From NCBI RefSeq assembly GCF_013520865.1, contig NZ_JACDXJ010000001.1:4387501-4451500 (forward strand): a stretch of DNA of 64,000 nt, written 5' to 3'. The stretch comes from Microvirga mediterraneensis (GTDB lineage: Bacteria; Pseudomonadota; Alphaproteobacteria; Rhizobiales; Beijerinckiaceae). The position numbers were made by a program, and so were the translations under genes. Below are positions 35,730 to 42,567 of this stretch, piece by piece. Within the stretch, counting starts at the first letter, position 1. Every line of letters begins with the position of its first letter. The notes beneath the pieces are model-generated. The model saw nothing but the letters and a program-made list of their open reading frames with translations, made no database searches and was not told the origin of the DNA.

Positions 35730-35748
35730 CGGACTTTTGGGCTCCCAT
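35719..35748 (-). CDS. Nine-codon leader peptide MGAQKSADK for floR attenuation
   Basis: ATG GGA GCC CAA AAG TCC GCA GAC AAG TAA, with GGAG seven bases before the ATG. It has the length and C-terminal pattern of the known cmlA leader MSTSKNADK (recalled), whose translation stalls in the presence of chloramphenicol. It ends immediately before the first arm of a hairpin and 108 bases before the exporter's start codon. The KSADK ending, the ribosome site and the position all agree, so the reading is strong although the peptide is tiny. Confidence 0.75.
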   Translation of the reverse strand: MGAQKSADK

Positions 35749-35911
35749 GCCACGACTCCAGGTTCATACGAGGTTAGAAGAGAACCGGTTGAGTATCATG
35801 TTGATCTGGAGCCGACAATCCTCGCAGGATCCTCGCGACGAATTCGTCTAAGCCTGCGGCGAGTTTGCGATGGGAGGAGATTGAGAGTCGCGTTCGCTAT
35901 CGAATGCTGCA

Positions 35912-35939
35912 AAAAACGCCGGCTTTCGCCGGCGTTTTT
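35912..35939. terminator. Bidirectional rho-independent terminator
   Basis: AAAAACGCCGGC and its exact complement form a 12-bp stem with a TTTC loop. It follows the stop codon of the envelope-stress operon's last gene (35964) by 24 bases and has T runs in both directions. Confidence 0.88.
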
Positions 35940-35963
35940 CATCTCGGTTCAGCGGTTCATGCG

Positions 35964-36674
35964 TTAGTGGCGATTGGCATCGCGCTGGCCGTTGAACTCG
36001 CTCTCATGCCGGCTGAAACGCGCTTCGTCGCCGCTGAAGGTATCCTCGACATATTCGCGACCACGGTTGGCGGCGTCGCGGGCATAGCGCAGGCCCTGGC
36101 TGCGGACCTCGTCCGCCCATTCGCCGAACATCTCGTTCTCGCGACGGGTGCGCGGCAGCAGGGCGCCCAGGAGAAGGCCCGCGGCCAATCCCACGAGGCC
36201 GACGACCATCGGGTTCTCGGACACGTAGCTCTGGACGCCGCCACGGGCATTGCCGAAGGCGCGAGCGGAACGACCGCCCATCTGGTTCATACGGCGGCGC
36301 TGCCCCTCATAGGTGTCCGAGGCCCAATGCGAGGCGCGGTCATAGGTGTCGCGCGCCCAATCGGAAGCGCCTTCATAGGCTTGCTCCGCCTTCTGCCGAG
36401 CCTGATCGGCAGCCTGCTGGGCCTTGTCGGAGATCGACCCGCCCTGATCCTGCGCATTCTGCTGTGAGGACTGGCCCTTCGGCTGGCCAGATGTCTGCTG
36501 GCCGCCGGTCGCGCCGGAGCCTTGAGCATTGGAGCCTTGGGCAGAGCGCTGCTCATGGGCATGCGGCATGGGCGGCTCGCCGATATTGCCCACCGACGTC
36601 CCGGCGGAAACATTCCCTGTCGCGCCCGACTGGGCTCCGCTCGGCTTGCCGGTTTCGTTCTTGCTGTTGGCCAT
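35964..36674 (-). CDS. Gln/Gly/Ser-rich membrane-anchored stress-type protein
   Basis: About 236 residues. A disordered N-terminal half rich in Ser, Gly, Gln and Asn (1-85) is followed by an amphipathic Ala/Gln/Tyr-rich stretch (about 85-135; KAQQAADQARQKAEQAYEGA), a single membrane segment with Gly/Leu repeats (about 155-180; MVVGLVGLAAGLLLGALLP) and a charged tail. This fits the ElaB/YqjD/DUF883-like pattern of membrane ribosome-binding or stress proteins, but only the architecture supports that. It is the last gene of a four-gene minus-strand cluster. GGAG precedes the ATG at 36674. Confidence 0.6.
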   Translation of the reverse strand: MANSKNETGKPSGAQSGATGNVSAGTSVGNIGEPPMPHAHEQRSAQGSNAQGSGATGGQQTSGQPKGQSSQQNAQDQGGSISDKAQQAADQARQKAEQAYEGASDWARDTYDRASHWASDTYEGQRRRMNQMGGRSARAFGNARGGVQSYVSENPMVVGLVGLAAGLLLGALLPRTRRENEMFGEWADEVRSQGLRYARDAANRGREYVEDTFSGDEARFSRHESEFNGQRDANRH

Positions 36675-36692
36675 GGAAAACTCCTGTTTCAT

Positions 36693-37115
36693 TCATCGAA
36701 ATCGAGAAGAGGTGCCCGGACGTTCGAACATCGGATCGGACGTGCTCAGCGGCGCGGGCTCCGCGCCGTAAAGGCGAGGATCCTCCGCCTCCATCAGGAG
36801 ATGCTCTTCCGTGATCAGATCCTCGTCTGCCGCGATCAGACGGGTTCTCCGTGGCGCGGCGGACCGTCCGAGACGATAGGCGAGAAGCCCGACGCCCATG
36901 GCGATCAGCATGACCGGCACGGGGTTGCGCCTGACCGTATCCAGAACCTTGTCGTAAAGCGGCCCGTACTGGCCGTTCCGCGCCGTGCCGAGCATGTCAT
37001 CGACCACACCGGAGACCGTCATCTTGTTCTGGAGACGGTCGATGGTCTGGTCGAGCTGAGCGCGGCTGCGCTCGATATCGCTCTCCAACTCCTGCAGACT
37101 CTGCGACGTCATCAT
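36693..37115 (-). CDS. DUF3618-type membrane protein
   Basis: About 140 residues starting at the ATG at 37115, which overlaps the upstream gene's stop (ATGA), with AGAGGTG upstream. The N-terminus SQSLQELESDIERSRAQLDQ, then TIDRLQNKM, is the DUF3618 pattern: an amphipathic helix pair before one transmembrane helix (about 67-85; VPVMLIAMGVGLLAYRLG). Such proteins accompany phage_holin_3_6-type proteins in stress clusters. Function unknown, presumably envelope related. Confidence 0.8.
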   Translation of the reverse strand: MMTSQSLQELESDIERSRAQLDQTIDRLQNKMTVSGVVDDMLGTARNGQYGPLYDKVLDTVRRNPVPVMLIAMGVGLLAYRLGRSAAPRRTRLIAADEDLITEEHLLMEAEDPRLYGAEPAPLSTSDPMFERPGTSSRFR

Positions 37116-37504
37116 GCACCTCTTTCCGACAGGACTTCCGCATCGCGCTTGAGCGAGTGCATCGTCCGCTTCGGCGTGAGCGTGGACGACGACATGGCGC
37201 TGCGTCCCCATAACCCGAGGCCGATGGCGATCACGGCCAATACGCCACCGACGATGAGCGCGGCGAGCGCTTCGGAGTTGACGACGGTCGCCAGCCATTT
37301 CACCAGGGAGTCGGTCAGCAGCATCACGGCCGCGATGGCGAAGATCGCCGCCACGACCACCATGGCGAGACCCATGAAAAGCGTGCGGATGTTCTGGGAT
37401 ACTTCAGCCTTGAAGAGGGTGAATTCCTTCTGCGCGAGATCGGTCGATTCCCGCAGCGCCTCACCCACGAGACCCTGGATCGTTTGGTTGCCGTTGCCCT
37501 GCAT
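37112..37504 (-). CDS. Phage_holin_3_6-type (YqjE-like) membrane protein
   Basis: A 130-residue protein with an N-terminal amphipathic region (LVGEALRESTDLAQKEFTLF) and two transmembrane helices (about 40-62 and 80-102). This is the YqjE/DUF1469 layout, chromosomally common and not from a phage. It overlaps the DUF3618 gene by four bases and lies 11 bases after the gene at 37516. Likely part of an envelope-stress complex with its neighbours; inference from gene order. Confidence 0.8.
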   Translation of the reverse strand: MQGNGNQTIQGLVGEALRESTDLAQKEFTLFKAEVSQNIRTLFMGLAMVVVAAIFAIAAVMLLTDSLVKWLATVVNSEALAALIVGGVLAVIAIGLGLWGRSAMSSSTLTPKRTMHSLKRDAEVLSERGA

Positions 37505-37515
37505 GGCGGCCTCCG

Positions 37516-38037
37516 TCAGGCGCCGGAGCGCGAGCGCTGGGCCTGCCGCGCACGGGACCGCGCATTCTGAGCCTGGCTTGCGCGCACGTCGTCATAGCGA
37601 AGATCCTCCGCCGTGCTCTTGATGAAGCGTGCCGCAAGGAAGCCGATGGCGACGGATGCGGCTGCCACGGTTGCCGGGCGGCGGCGGACCACATCCTCGA
37701 AGTCGTTGAAGAAATCCGCGAAGGTGCGCTCGCGGATGGACCCAGCAAGCTGCTCCAGACCTTCCGCCGCGGTGTCGACGACGGCGCGGATGTTGGGCCG
37801 CTCATCGAAGGAATGGGTGGATTCGCGCAGGGAATTGGCGAAGTCCGCAACGGATTGCGCGATATCGTCCTTGCGGCGATCGACGTAATCCGTCGCCTGT
37901 TCCCGCGCGGAATCGATGAAGTAGCGGCTGCGCTCCACGGCGGCGCCTGCGATATCGCCGACATCGCCCTTGAGCGCATCCCAATCCTCGTTGCCGTTGT
38001 CCTGCTGCCTGTCGGTGTTCTGCTGTCCCACGCCCAT
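37516..38037 (-). CDS. First gene of the envelope-stress cluster; membrane-anchored protein
   Basis: About 173 residues. Polar N-terminus (NTDRQQDNGNEDW), a helical middle (about 30-110) rich in Asp, Ala and Arg, a hydrophobic segment (about 125-145; ATVAAASVAIGFLAARFI), and a basic tail (ARSRARQAQRSRSGA). The ATG at 38037 has GAGG six bases upstream; an in-frame ATG four codons earlier lacks this. Eleven bases separate it from the phage_holin_3_6-type gene. Function unknown; the architecture matches its partners. Confidence 0.6.
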   Translation of the reverse strand: MGVGQQNTDRQQDNGNEDWDALKGDVGDIAGAAVERSRYFIDSAREQATDYVDRRKDDIAQSVADFANSLRESTHSFDERPNIRAVVDTAAEGLEQLAGSIRERTFADFFNDFEDVVRRRPATVAAASVAIGFLAARFIKSTAEDLRYDDVRASQAQNARSRARQAQRSRSGA

Positions 38038-38146
38038 GGTCAACCTCATTCAATCGTGAGTGAGTAACCATTAGAAGCGCGGCGGGTTCCGAAGCTCTCC
38101 GATGCCCCTTGCCGGAAGGCGCCCAGCACACGTCGGGTAGGCGGCC

Positions 38147-38551
38147 CTACTTGGCCGATGCGAGCCAGTCGACGAGATCGGCCACCTTGCGGCGGGCTTC
38201 GTCGTCCTTCAGCTTCAGGAAGCCGCGGACGAGGCGGTCGCTGTCCGAGCGCGTCAGGAACTCGGCCATCAGGCTGTCGTCGGAGAACCCGCCGGCCCGC
38301 AGGCCGGGAAGCCCTTCGAAGAAGAACTCGAAGCTCACGTCCAGAATGCCCGCGATATGGAGCAGGCGGCTCGCGCCGATGCGGTTCGCGCCCTTCTCGT
38401 ATTTCTGGACCTGCTGGAACGTGAGCCCCAGGGCATCCGCAAGCTTCTCCTGGCTCATACCGAGCATGATCCGCCGTGCCCTGACACGGCTTCCGATATG
38501 CCGATCGACCTCGTTGGGGGACTTCTTCTGCAAGGGGGGCTCCTGCGTCAT
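38147..38551 (-). CDS. XRE-family repressor, PraR-like
   Basis: A 134-residue regulator with a Cro/CI helix-turn-helix at about 18-75 (IGSRVRARRIMLGMSQEKLA, then LTFQQVQKYEKGANRIGASRL), and a C-terminal helical part that in relatives mediates dimerisation. The sequence resembles rhizobial PraR/PhrR, which represses quorum-sensing and biofilm genes; this likeness is recalled, not computed. It is divergent from luxR, with 85 bases between, so it may control luxR. Confidence 0.75.
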   Translation of the reverse strand: MTQEPPLQKKSPNEVDRHIGSRVRARRIMLGMSQEKLADALGLTFQQVQKYEKGANRIGASRLLHIAGILDVSFEFFFEGLPGLRAGGFSDDSLMAEFLTRSDSDRLVRGFLKLKDDEARRKVADLVDWLASAK

Positions 38552-38636
38552 CCTTTTTGCTCTCTAGGCCATTACTAAAACGTTTGATAGTATTGATACA
38601 ACAATTAACCTTGGGTTGAATAGCTTTGTTTGGGAG

Positions 38637-39380
38637 ATGCCCTTGAGTGGCTGCGCCTTCGACCATGCGACGGAAGCCTTCGCCTTCATCGACAGCCTCG
38701 ACAGCCTAACCGGCCCGGACGACGTGGTGGAGGCGGTCGCCCGGACTTTCTCTTTGTTCGGCTTCGAGAATTTCATCATGACCGGACTGCCGAACCCCAA
38801 GGAGCGTTTCGAACAGGTCGTCCTGCTCAAGAAGTGGCCCATGGGCTGGTTCGACATCTATGCCAAGCATGATTACGTAAGGTCCGACCCCATCATTCGC
38901 CTCTGCAAGAACACCACCCAGCCCTTCGAGTGGTCGGAGGCGCCCTTCGATCGGGCGACGGAGCGGAAGGCCGCCGAGGTCATGGACCGGGCCACGGACT
39001 TCCGGATGCGGGACGGCTTCTGCCTGCCCATTCATGGGATCAACGGCTACGAGGCCTGCTTCTCCATGAGCGGTGTGGACCTGGACCTCTCCCCGCGGAC
39101 GAAACCCGCGCTCCACCTGATGGCCATGTACGCCTTCGAGCGCGCCCGTCGGCTGCTCGAGCCCCAGCCGCCAGTCGTCCCGAGCCTGCTCACGCCTCGC
39201 GAACGCGAAGCCCTGATCTGGGCCGCCGCAGGGAAATCGGCGGCTGATACGGGCGAAATCCTCGGGATCACGGAGCGCACGGTCACGGCCCACATCGTCA
39301 GTGCATGCCAGAAGCTCGAGGCGGTCAACAAGACCCAGGCCGTGGCGCGGGCTCTGCAATACAAGCTGATCCGGCTGTGA
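38637..39380 (+). CDS. LuxR-type autoinducer-binding regulator
   Basis: About 247 residues. The acyl-homoserine-lactone domain occupies about 15-165, with the signature Trp, Tyr, Asp and Pro in KKWPMGWFDIYAKHDYVRSDPII and Trp in FEWSEAPF. The LuxR helix-turn-helix is at about 180-240 (LTPREREALIWAAAG; ITERTVTAHIVSACQKL). It should bind the signal made by the adjacent luxI. Starts are ambiguous: a TTG at 38616, the ATG at 38637 used here, or a TTG at 38643 behind GGGAG six bases upstream. Confidence 0.88.
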   Translation: MPLSGCAFDHATEAFAFIDSLDSLTGPDDVVEAVARTFSLFGFENFIMTGLPNPKERFEQVVLLKKWPMGWFDIYAKHDYVRSDPIIRLCKNTTQPFEWSEAPFDRATERKAAEVMDRATDFRMRDGFCLPIHGINGYEACFSMSGVDLDLSPRTKPALHLMAMYAFERARRLLEPQPPVVPSLLTPREREALIWAAAGKSAADTGEILGITERTVTAHIVSACQKLEAVNKTQAVARALQYKLIRL

Positions 39381-39471
39381 CGTCTCACCTGTAATTTCCT
39401 ACAATATCTTTCTTCCGTCGGACGCGGGAAGACTTCTCCACCAAGCAAGAATGGAGGGGGAGCTGCATCCG

Positions 39472-40113
39472 ATGACGAAAATCCATGTGATCCGCAGAGA
39501 TAACCAGCATTTATACGAAGCTTCGCTAGAGGAATACTTTCGTCTCCGGCACGAGGTCTTCGTGAGGGAGCGTGGATGGCGCAACCTGCATCGCCTCGAC
39601 GGACGGGAGATCGATGCCTACGACAACGACAACGCGGTTTATCTCCTCGCCATCGACCAGGACCGGGTCGTGGGAGGCCAGCGGCTCTATCCGACGGTTC
39701 TGCCCCACATGCTGAGCGAGGTCTTCGGCCACATGGCGCAGCGGGGCATCCCCCGGGCCGACCGCATCTTCGAGTGGACGCGGTACTTCGTCGTCAAGGA
39801 AAGGCGCATGGGGCGGACGGATTGCCGCCTTCTCGCGGCCGTGCAGGAGTTCTGCCTCGAGGAAGGCATCACGGAGCTCACGGCGGTGGTCGAGATGTGG
39901 TGGCTGCCGCGCTGGCAGCAGGCCGGCTTCAAGGTGAAGCCCCTGGGCCTGCCGACCGTGATCGAAGGCCAGCCCTGCATCGCGGCGGCGATCACGGTTT
40001 CACGGGAGAGCCTGGAGCAGGTTCGCCGCCTTGCCGGACTGCGCGGATCCATGCTCCTCCGCAATGCCCAGATGTCTCCTGTCCTTGATCGGGTGCCCCA
40101 TGTCGCTGCCTGA
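39472..40113 (+). CDS. Acyl-homoserine-lactone synthase (LuxI family)
   Basis: A 213-residue autoinducer synthase that joins an acyl group to S-adenosylmethionine. The family's invariant residues are visible: FRLRHEVFVRERGW (Arg24-Trp36), DGREIDAYDNDNA with Asp49 and Asp51, VVGGQRLYPT (Arg71) and FEWTRYFV with Glu and Arg. The start at 39472 follows GGAGGGGGAG; a further start seven codons upstream has a weaker site. It lies 91 bases after luxR and overlaps a small downstream gene by 14 bases. Confidence 0.92.
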   Translation: MTKIHVIRRDNQHLYEASLEEYFRLRHEVFVRERGWRNLHRLDGREIDAYDNDNAVYLLAIDQDRVVGGQRLYPTVLPHMLSEVFGHMAQRGIPRADRIFEWTRYFVVKERRMGRTDCRLLAAVQEFCLEEGITELTAVVEMWWLPRWQQAGFKVKPLGLPTVIEGQPCIAAAITVSRESLEQVRRLAGLRGSMLLRNAQMSPVLDRVPHVAA

Positions 40114-40348
40114 AGAACTCACCCCCGTGTCTCTTGTCAGCCAGGAAGAGCTGATGGAGCATGCGATTCAAAACATGGCGCAGTGCCTCGCTCATTTTCC
40201 ACCGATCGCGCGCCTGAGGCTCTTGGCCTTTATGCATCTGGTGGAATATCCCGACACGACGAGAGCCTCGCTCGAGGTCACGCCGTCGGGATCTATGCGC
40301 CTGACCCTGGACACGAAGGTCGCGCCGGATTCGGCACATCGGCATTGA
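40100..40348 (+). CDS. Unknown 82-residue protein overlapping luxI
   Basis: It begins MSLPEELTPVSLVSQEELME inside the last 14 bases of luxI, so its translation is coupled to luxI. The rest is helical (AHFPPIARLRLLAFMHLVEY) with a beta-like end (ASLEVTPSGSMRLTLDTKV). No membrane segment and no known motif. A partner of quorum sensing, such as an anti-activator or accessory factor, is suggested only by coupling. The GTG-rich start region has no separate ribosome site. Confidence 0.6.
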   Translation: MSLPEELTPVSLVSQEELMEHAIQNMAQCLAHFPPIARLRLLAFMHLVEYPDTTRASLEVTPSGSMRLTLDTKVAPDSAHRH

Positions 40349-40381
40349 TTGCGCTTTTCCCGAGCGCCTCAAAAAACAGGA

Positions 40382-40409
40382 AGGCCGCGCGCCCCGCGGC
40401 GCGCGGCCT
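40382..40409 (-). terminator. Terminator between luxI operon and ferritin-like gene
   Basis: AGGCCGCGCGCC with its exact complement, loop CCGC, and six As at 40371-40376 that make a U run on the minus strand. It serves the ferritin-like gene ending at 40428 and probably the luxI operon as well. Confidence 0.8.
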
Positions 40410-40427
40410 GTCGTTCGAAGGAGCGGG

Positions 40428-40922
40428 TTAGGCGGCTTTGGTGTTCACGCGCGCCTCGGCAAGCTGGGTCAGCAGCTTGTCGGTCTTCTTCTCCTCCTCG
40501 AGGTTCTGGTCGAGAAGCTTCACGGCGTCGTTCAGGCCCAGCTCGCCCGCCCAGGTCTTCAGGGAGCCGTAGCGGGTGATCTCGTAGTGCTCGACGGCCT
40601 GCGCGGCGGCGAGGATGCCCGCATCGAGAGCCTCGCTGTCGGCGAAGTCCTCCATGACTTCCTTGCCTTCCTCGATGATGCCGTTGATGGCTTCGCACTG
40701 TACGCCGCGAGCCGGCTTGCCGAGCATCTCGAACACCTTCTCGAGCCGTTCGATCTGGCCTTCCGTTTCTTCGCGATGGGTCTCGAAGGCCTGTTTCAGC
40801 TCCTCGGAATCCGCATTCTTGGCCATCCGAGGCAGGGCCTTCAGGATCTGCTTCTCGGCGTAGTAGACGTCCTTCAGCGTGTGAAGGAACAGGTCGTTCA
40901 GGGTCTTTTCCTTGGCTGCCAT
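40428..40922 (-). CDS. Ferritin-like DUF892 (YciF/YciE-type) protein
   Basis: A 164-residue four-helix protein. N-terminus MAAKEKTLNDLFLHTLKDVYYAE, with the metal-site pattern of Glu and His across helices (YYAEKQILKALPRMA; HREETEGQIERLEKVFEML; AVEHYEITRYGSL). The DUF892 family is induced by stress; an oxidative or osmotic role is likely. AAGGAG eight bases before the ATG at 40922 marks the start; the longer frame upstream is not coding. A paralogue is at 53143-53646. Confidence 0.85.
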   Translation of the reverse strand: MAAKEKTLNDLFLHTLKDVYYAEKQILKALPRMAKNADSEELKQAFETHREETEGQIERLEKVFEMLGKPARGVQCEAINGIIEEGKEVMEDFADSEALDAGILAAAQAVEHYEITRYGSLKTWAGELGLNDAVKLLDQNLEEEKKTDKLLTQLAEARVNTKAA

Positions 40923-41040
40923 CGTAACAACTCCTTCGTTGAGCGTGGACTCAACGAGGGTCAAGCTTCGGGGTTCCTCCGGTTTTTCGGCGTCATGGCT
41001 CGAGAGGAACAACACGGCTTCGCGTCGCGTTCGGCCTTCG

Positions 41041-41091
41041 GGCACCGGACCGAAAAGTGGACACCGCTTTTGGGACCGATCCGATGCTCTA
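41041..41091. repeat. Dispersed AGCATCGGAC-type palindrome
   Basis: CCGGACCGAAAAGTGG and CCGCTTTTGGGACCGATCCGATGCTC form an imperfect inverted repeat of the same family as at 55072. It lies upstream of the ferritin-like gene. Confidence 0.45.
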
Positions 41092-41172
41092 CCCCATAAG
41101 CGGCGCATCGCCGAGGCGGAAAACCAAGGCCCCTTTTCCGCACGATGCGCTGGTCGAACAAGGAGAACCGAT

Positions 41173-41409
41173 GTGACGAACATGATGGACGCAGAGCCCA
41201 ACCTCAGCACGGTCGAGCGCGGGGCCTATATGCTGGCCGGCCTTGGCCTTGCGGCGGCGGCGGCCAAGCCGCGCCCCAATCCCCTCTTGAACATCCTCGC
41301 GCTTGCCGGTGGCTCTTATCTCGCCTGGCGCGGTTATGTGGGCAATTGCCCCGTCAAGGCGGCTCTCATGGGCTCTCACGACCAGGACCGCATCGCCCAT
41401 CACGGCTAA
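41173..41409 (+). CDS. DUF2892-type inner-membrane protein
   Basis: A 78-residue protein with two hydrophobic segments (about 17-33 and 43-55) and the VERGAYMLAGLGLAAAA start and CPVKAALMG motif of YgaP-like DUF2892 proteins. The start is GTG at 41173, with AGGAG seven bases upstream, rather than the later ATG pair. Small proteins of this type are stress induced; function unknown. Confidence 0.7.
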   Translation: MTNMMDAEPNLSTVERGAYMLAGLGLAAAAAKPRPNPLLNILALAGGSYLAWRGYVGNCPVKAALMGSHDQDRIAHHG

Positions 41410-41459
41410 GGCATCGAACCCGAAGGCGGCGTCCGCCTTCAGGTTCCATCCCATGCAAG

Positions 41460-41486
41460 AAGGGCCACAGTCTCGCTGTGGCCCTT
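41460..41486. terminator. Bidirectional terminator
   Basis: AAGGGCCACAG and its exact complement with a TCTCG loop, between two convergent small membrane-protein genes. T/A richness outside the stem is low. Confidence 0.7.
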
Positions 41487-41513
41487 GGCGTTTCGGCTCG
41501 GTCCTGGAACCGA

Positions 41514-41780
41514 TCAGTACGACGACGTCGAGCGGCGTCCGACGATCAGGCCATAGATGAAGAGCACGACGATGGCGCCGACGATGGCACCGATGAAGCC
41601 CGCTCCTTCGTCGGCCCGGTACCAGCCCAGAGCCTGACCGAGATAGGTGGCGACCACGGCACCCACGATGCCCAAGATGGTCGTCATGATGAAGCCGGAG
41701 GGCTCATTCCGTCCGGGCATGATCCATTTAGCGATCACACCTGCCACGAAGCCGATGATGATGGTCCAGAGAATGCTCAT
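41514..41780 (-). CDS. GlsB/YeaQ/YmgE-type membrane protein
   Basis: An 88-residue protein with three hydrophobic helices, beginning MSILWTIIIGFVAGVIAKWI, then GRNEPSGFIMTTILGIVGAVVATYLGQ, the transglycosylase-associated family pattern. Small stress-induced membrane proteins. It starts at the ATG at 41780 with AAGGA upstream; the longer frame is not coding. Confidence 0.85.
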   Translation of the reverse strand: MSILWTIIIGFVAGVIAKWIMPGRNEPSGFIMTTILGIVGAVVATYLGQALGWYRADEGAGFIGAIVGAIVVLFIYGLIVGRRSTSSY

Positions 41781-41926
41781 GTTGCGGTCCTTGGTCTGCG
41801 TTGCCTCCACAAGGAACGCGCATCCTCGGCTAAGGTTGCGGCGGAACCGTTCCCCGAACCTCCATTTCATCATCTCGCCGCACTTGCGACGGACGCTTGT
41901 GCTTCGTTCACAGGGAGAAGCATGCC

Positions 41927-42094
41927 ATGAACCCCGCCGGAGACCATTGGAGCTATGAGGCCGTCCAGGCTCTTCTGTCCCTTGCACGGGAGGGAGCCCC
42001 GGTCTCGGTGATCAGCCTGAAGCTGAAACGGCCGGTCACGGAGGTTCGAGCCAAGCTCACGGACCTCGGCATCACTCCGGCGGCCGAGGTCTAG
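41927..42094 (+). CDS. Small protein with a helix-turn-helix-like pattern
   Basis: A 55-residue protein, MNPAGDHWSYEAVQALLSLA, then REGAPVSVISLKLKRPVTEV, RAKLTDLGITPAAEV. The spacing of helices (AVQALL, VSVISLKL, VTEVRAKL) resembles a short DNA-binding helix-turn-helix. GGGAG lies about 11 bases upstream of the ATG. Function unknown; the gene may be missed by automated annotation because of its length. Confidence 0.5.
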   Translation: MNPAGDHWSYEAVQALLSLAREGAPVSVISLKLKRPVTEVRAKLTDLGITPAAEV

Positions 42095-42185
42095 AACCCT
42101 CAAGACCTGGATATCGGCGCAGGGGATGCCGCGCTCAACAGATTCCGGGTCCAAGCCGAGGATCCTGCAAAGCAGAGCGCCATCG

Positions 42186-42286
42186 GTGTCATTCCCGGCC
42201 GAAACGTCAGCGGTAGGGAGGGAAATCCATAGCTACGCGCGTGGGAGTGGATGCCCTTCCCGCACTTCGTGCGCCGGGGATGACAC
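42186..42286. repeat. Dispersed ~100-base intergenic repeat, diverged copy
   Basis: Starts GTCATTCCCGGCCG and ends GCCGGGGATGACAC, the end sequences of the family also found at 52971, 60659 and 63899. Its ends are inverted repeats; the inner part is more diverged than in the other copies. Confidence 0.65.
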
Positions 42287-42385
42287 CCGACGCCATGGCG
42301 GCCATGACGTGCGAAACGACTAGGGAGTCCGGACGCTCAGCAATGAGCCTCGAACTCTCGTCTTCATCGATTGTCGAAAGGAAAA

Positions 42386-42462
42386 TGGCGCGCCCGAAAG
42401 GATTCGAACCTCTGACCCCCAGATTCGTAGTCTGGTGCTCTATCCAGCTGAGCTACGGGCGC
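42386..42462 (-). tRNA. tRNA-Arg (ACG)
   Basis: A 77-nt cloverleaf on the minus strand: acceptor GCGCCCG with CGGGCGC, GTAGCTCAGCTGGATAGAGC D-arm, anticodon loop CTACGAA (anticodon ACG), GAGGTTCGAATCCTT T-arm, and encoded CCA. Confidence 0.95.
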
Positions 42463-42567
42463 TTTGTCGGCCGGTCGTTGCGGGGAGCAACGTTCGCCGA
42501 GGCCGCTGACATAGAGGCATCTGATCCGCTTGGCAAGCCTCTTCGTGCAGAAGATATGCGGAAAGCG

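Noticed and set aside
36693..37298. Longer N-terminus for the DUF3618 gene
   Set aside because: The upstream 61 codons lie inside the holin-like gene in another frame; the ATG at 37115 has the ribosome site and stop-start overlap.
37112..37504. Phage holin-like gene as a sign of a prophage
   Set aside because: It belongs to the chromosomal phage_holin_3_6/YqjE group and has no phage neighbours.
39389..39404. TGTA-ATTTCC-TACA inverted repeat before luxI as a lux box
   Set aside because: Arms of only four bases and no recalled consensus for this group; too weak to list as a site.
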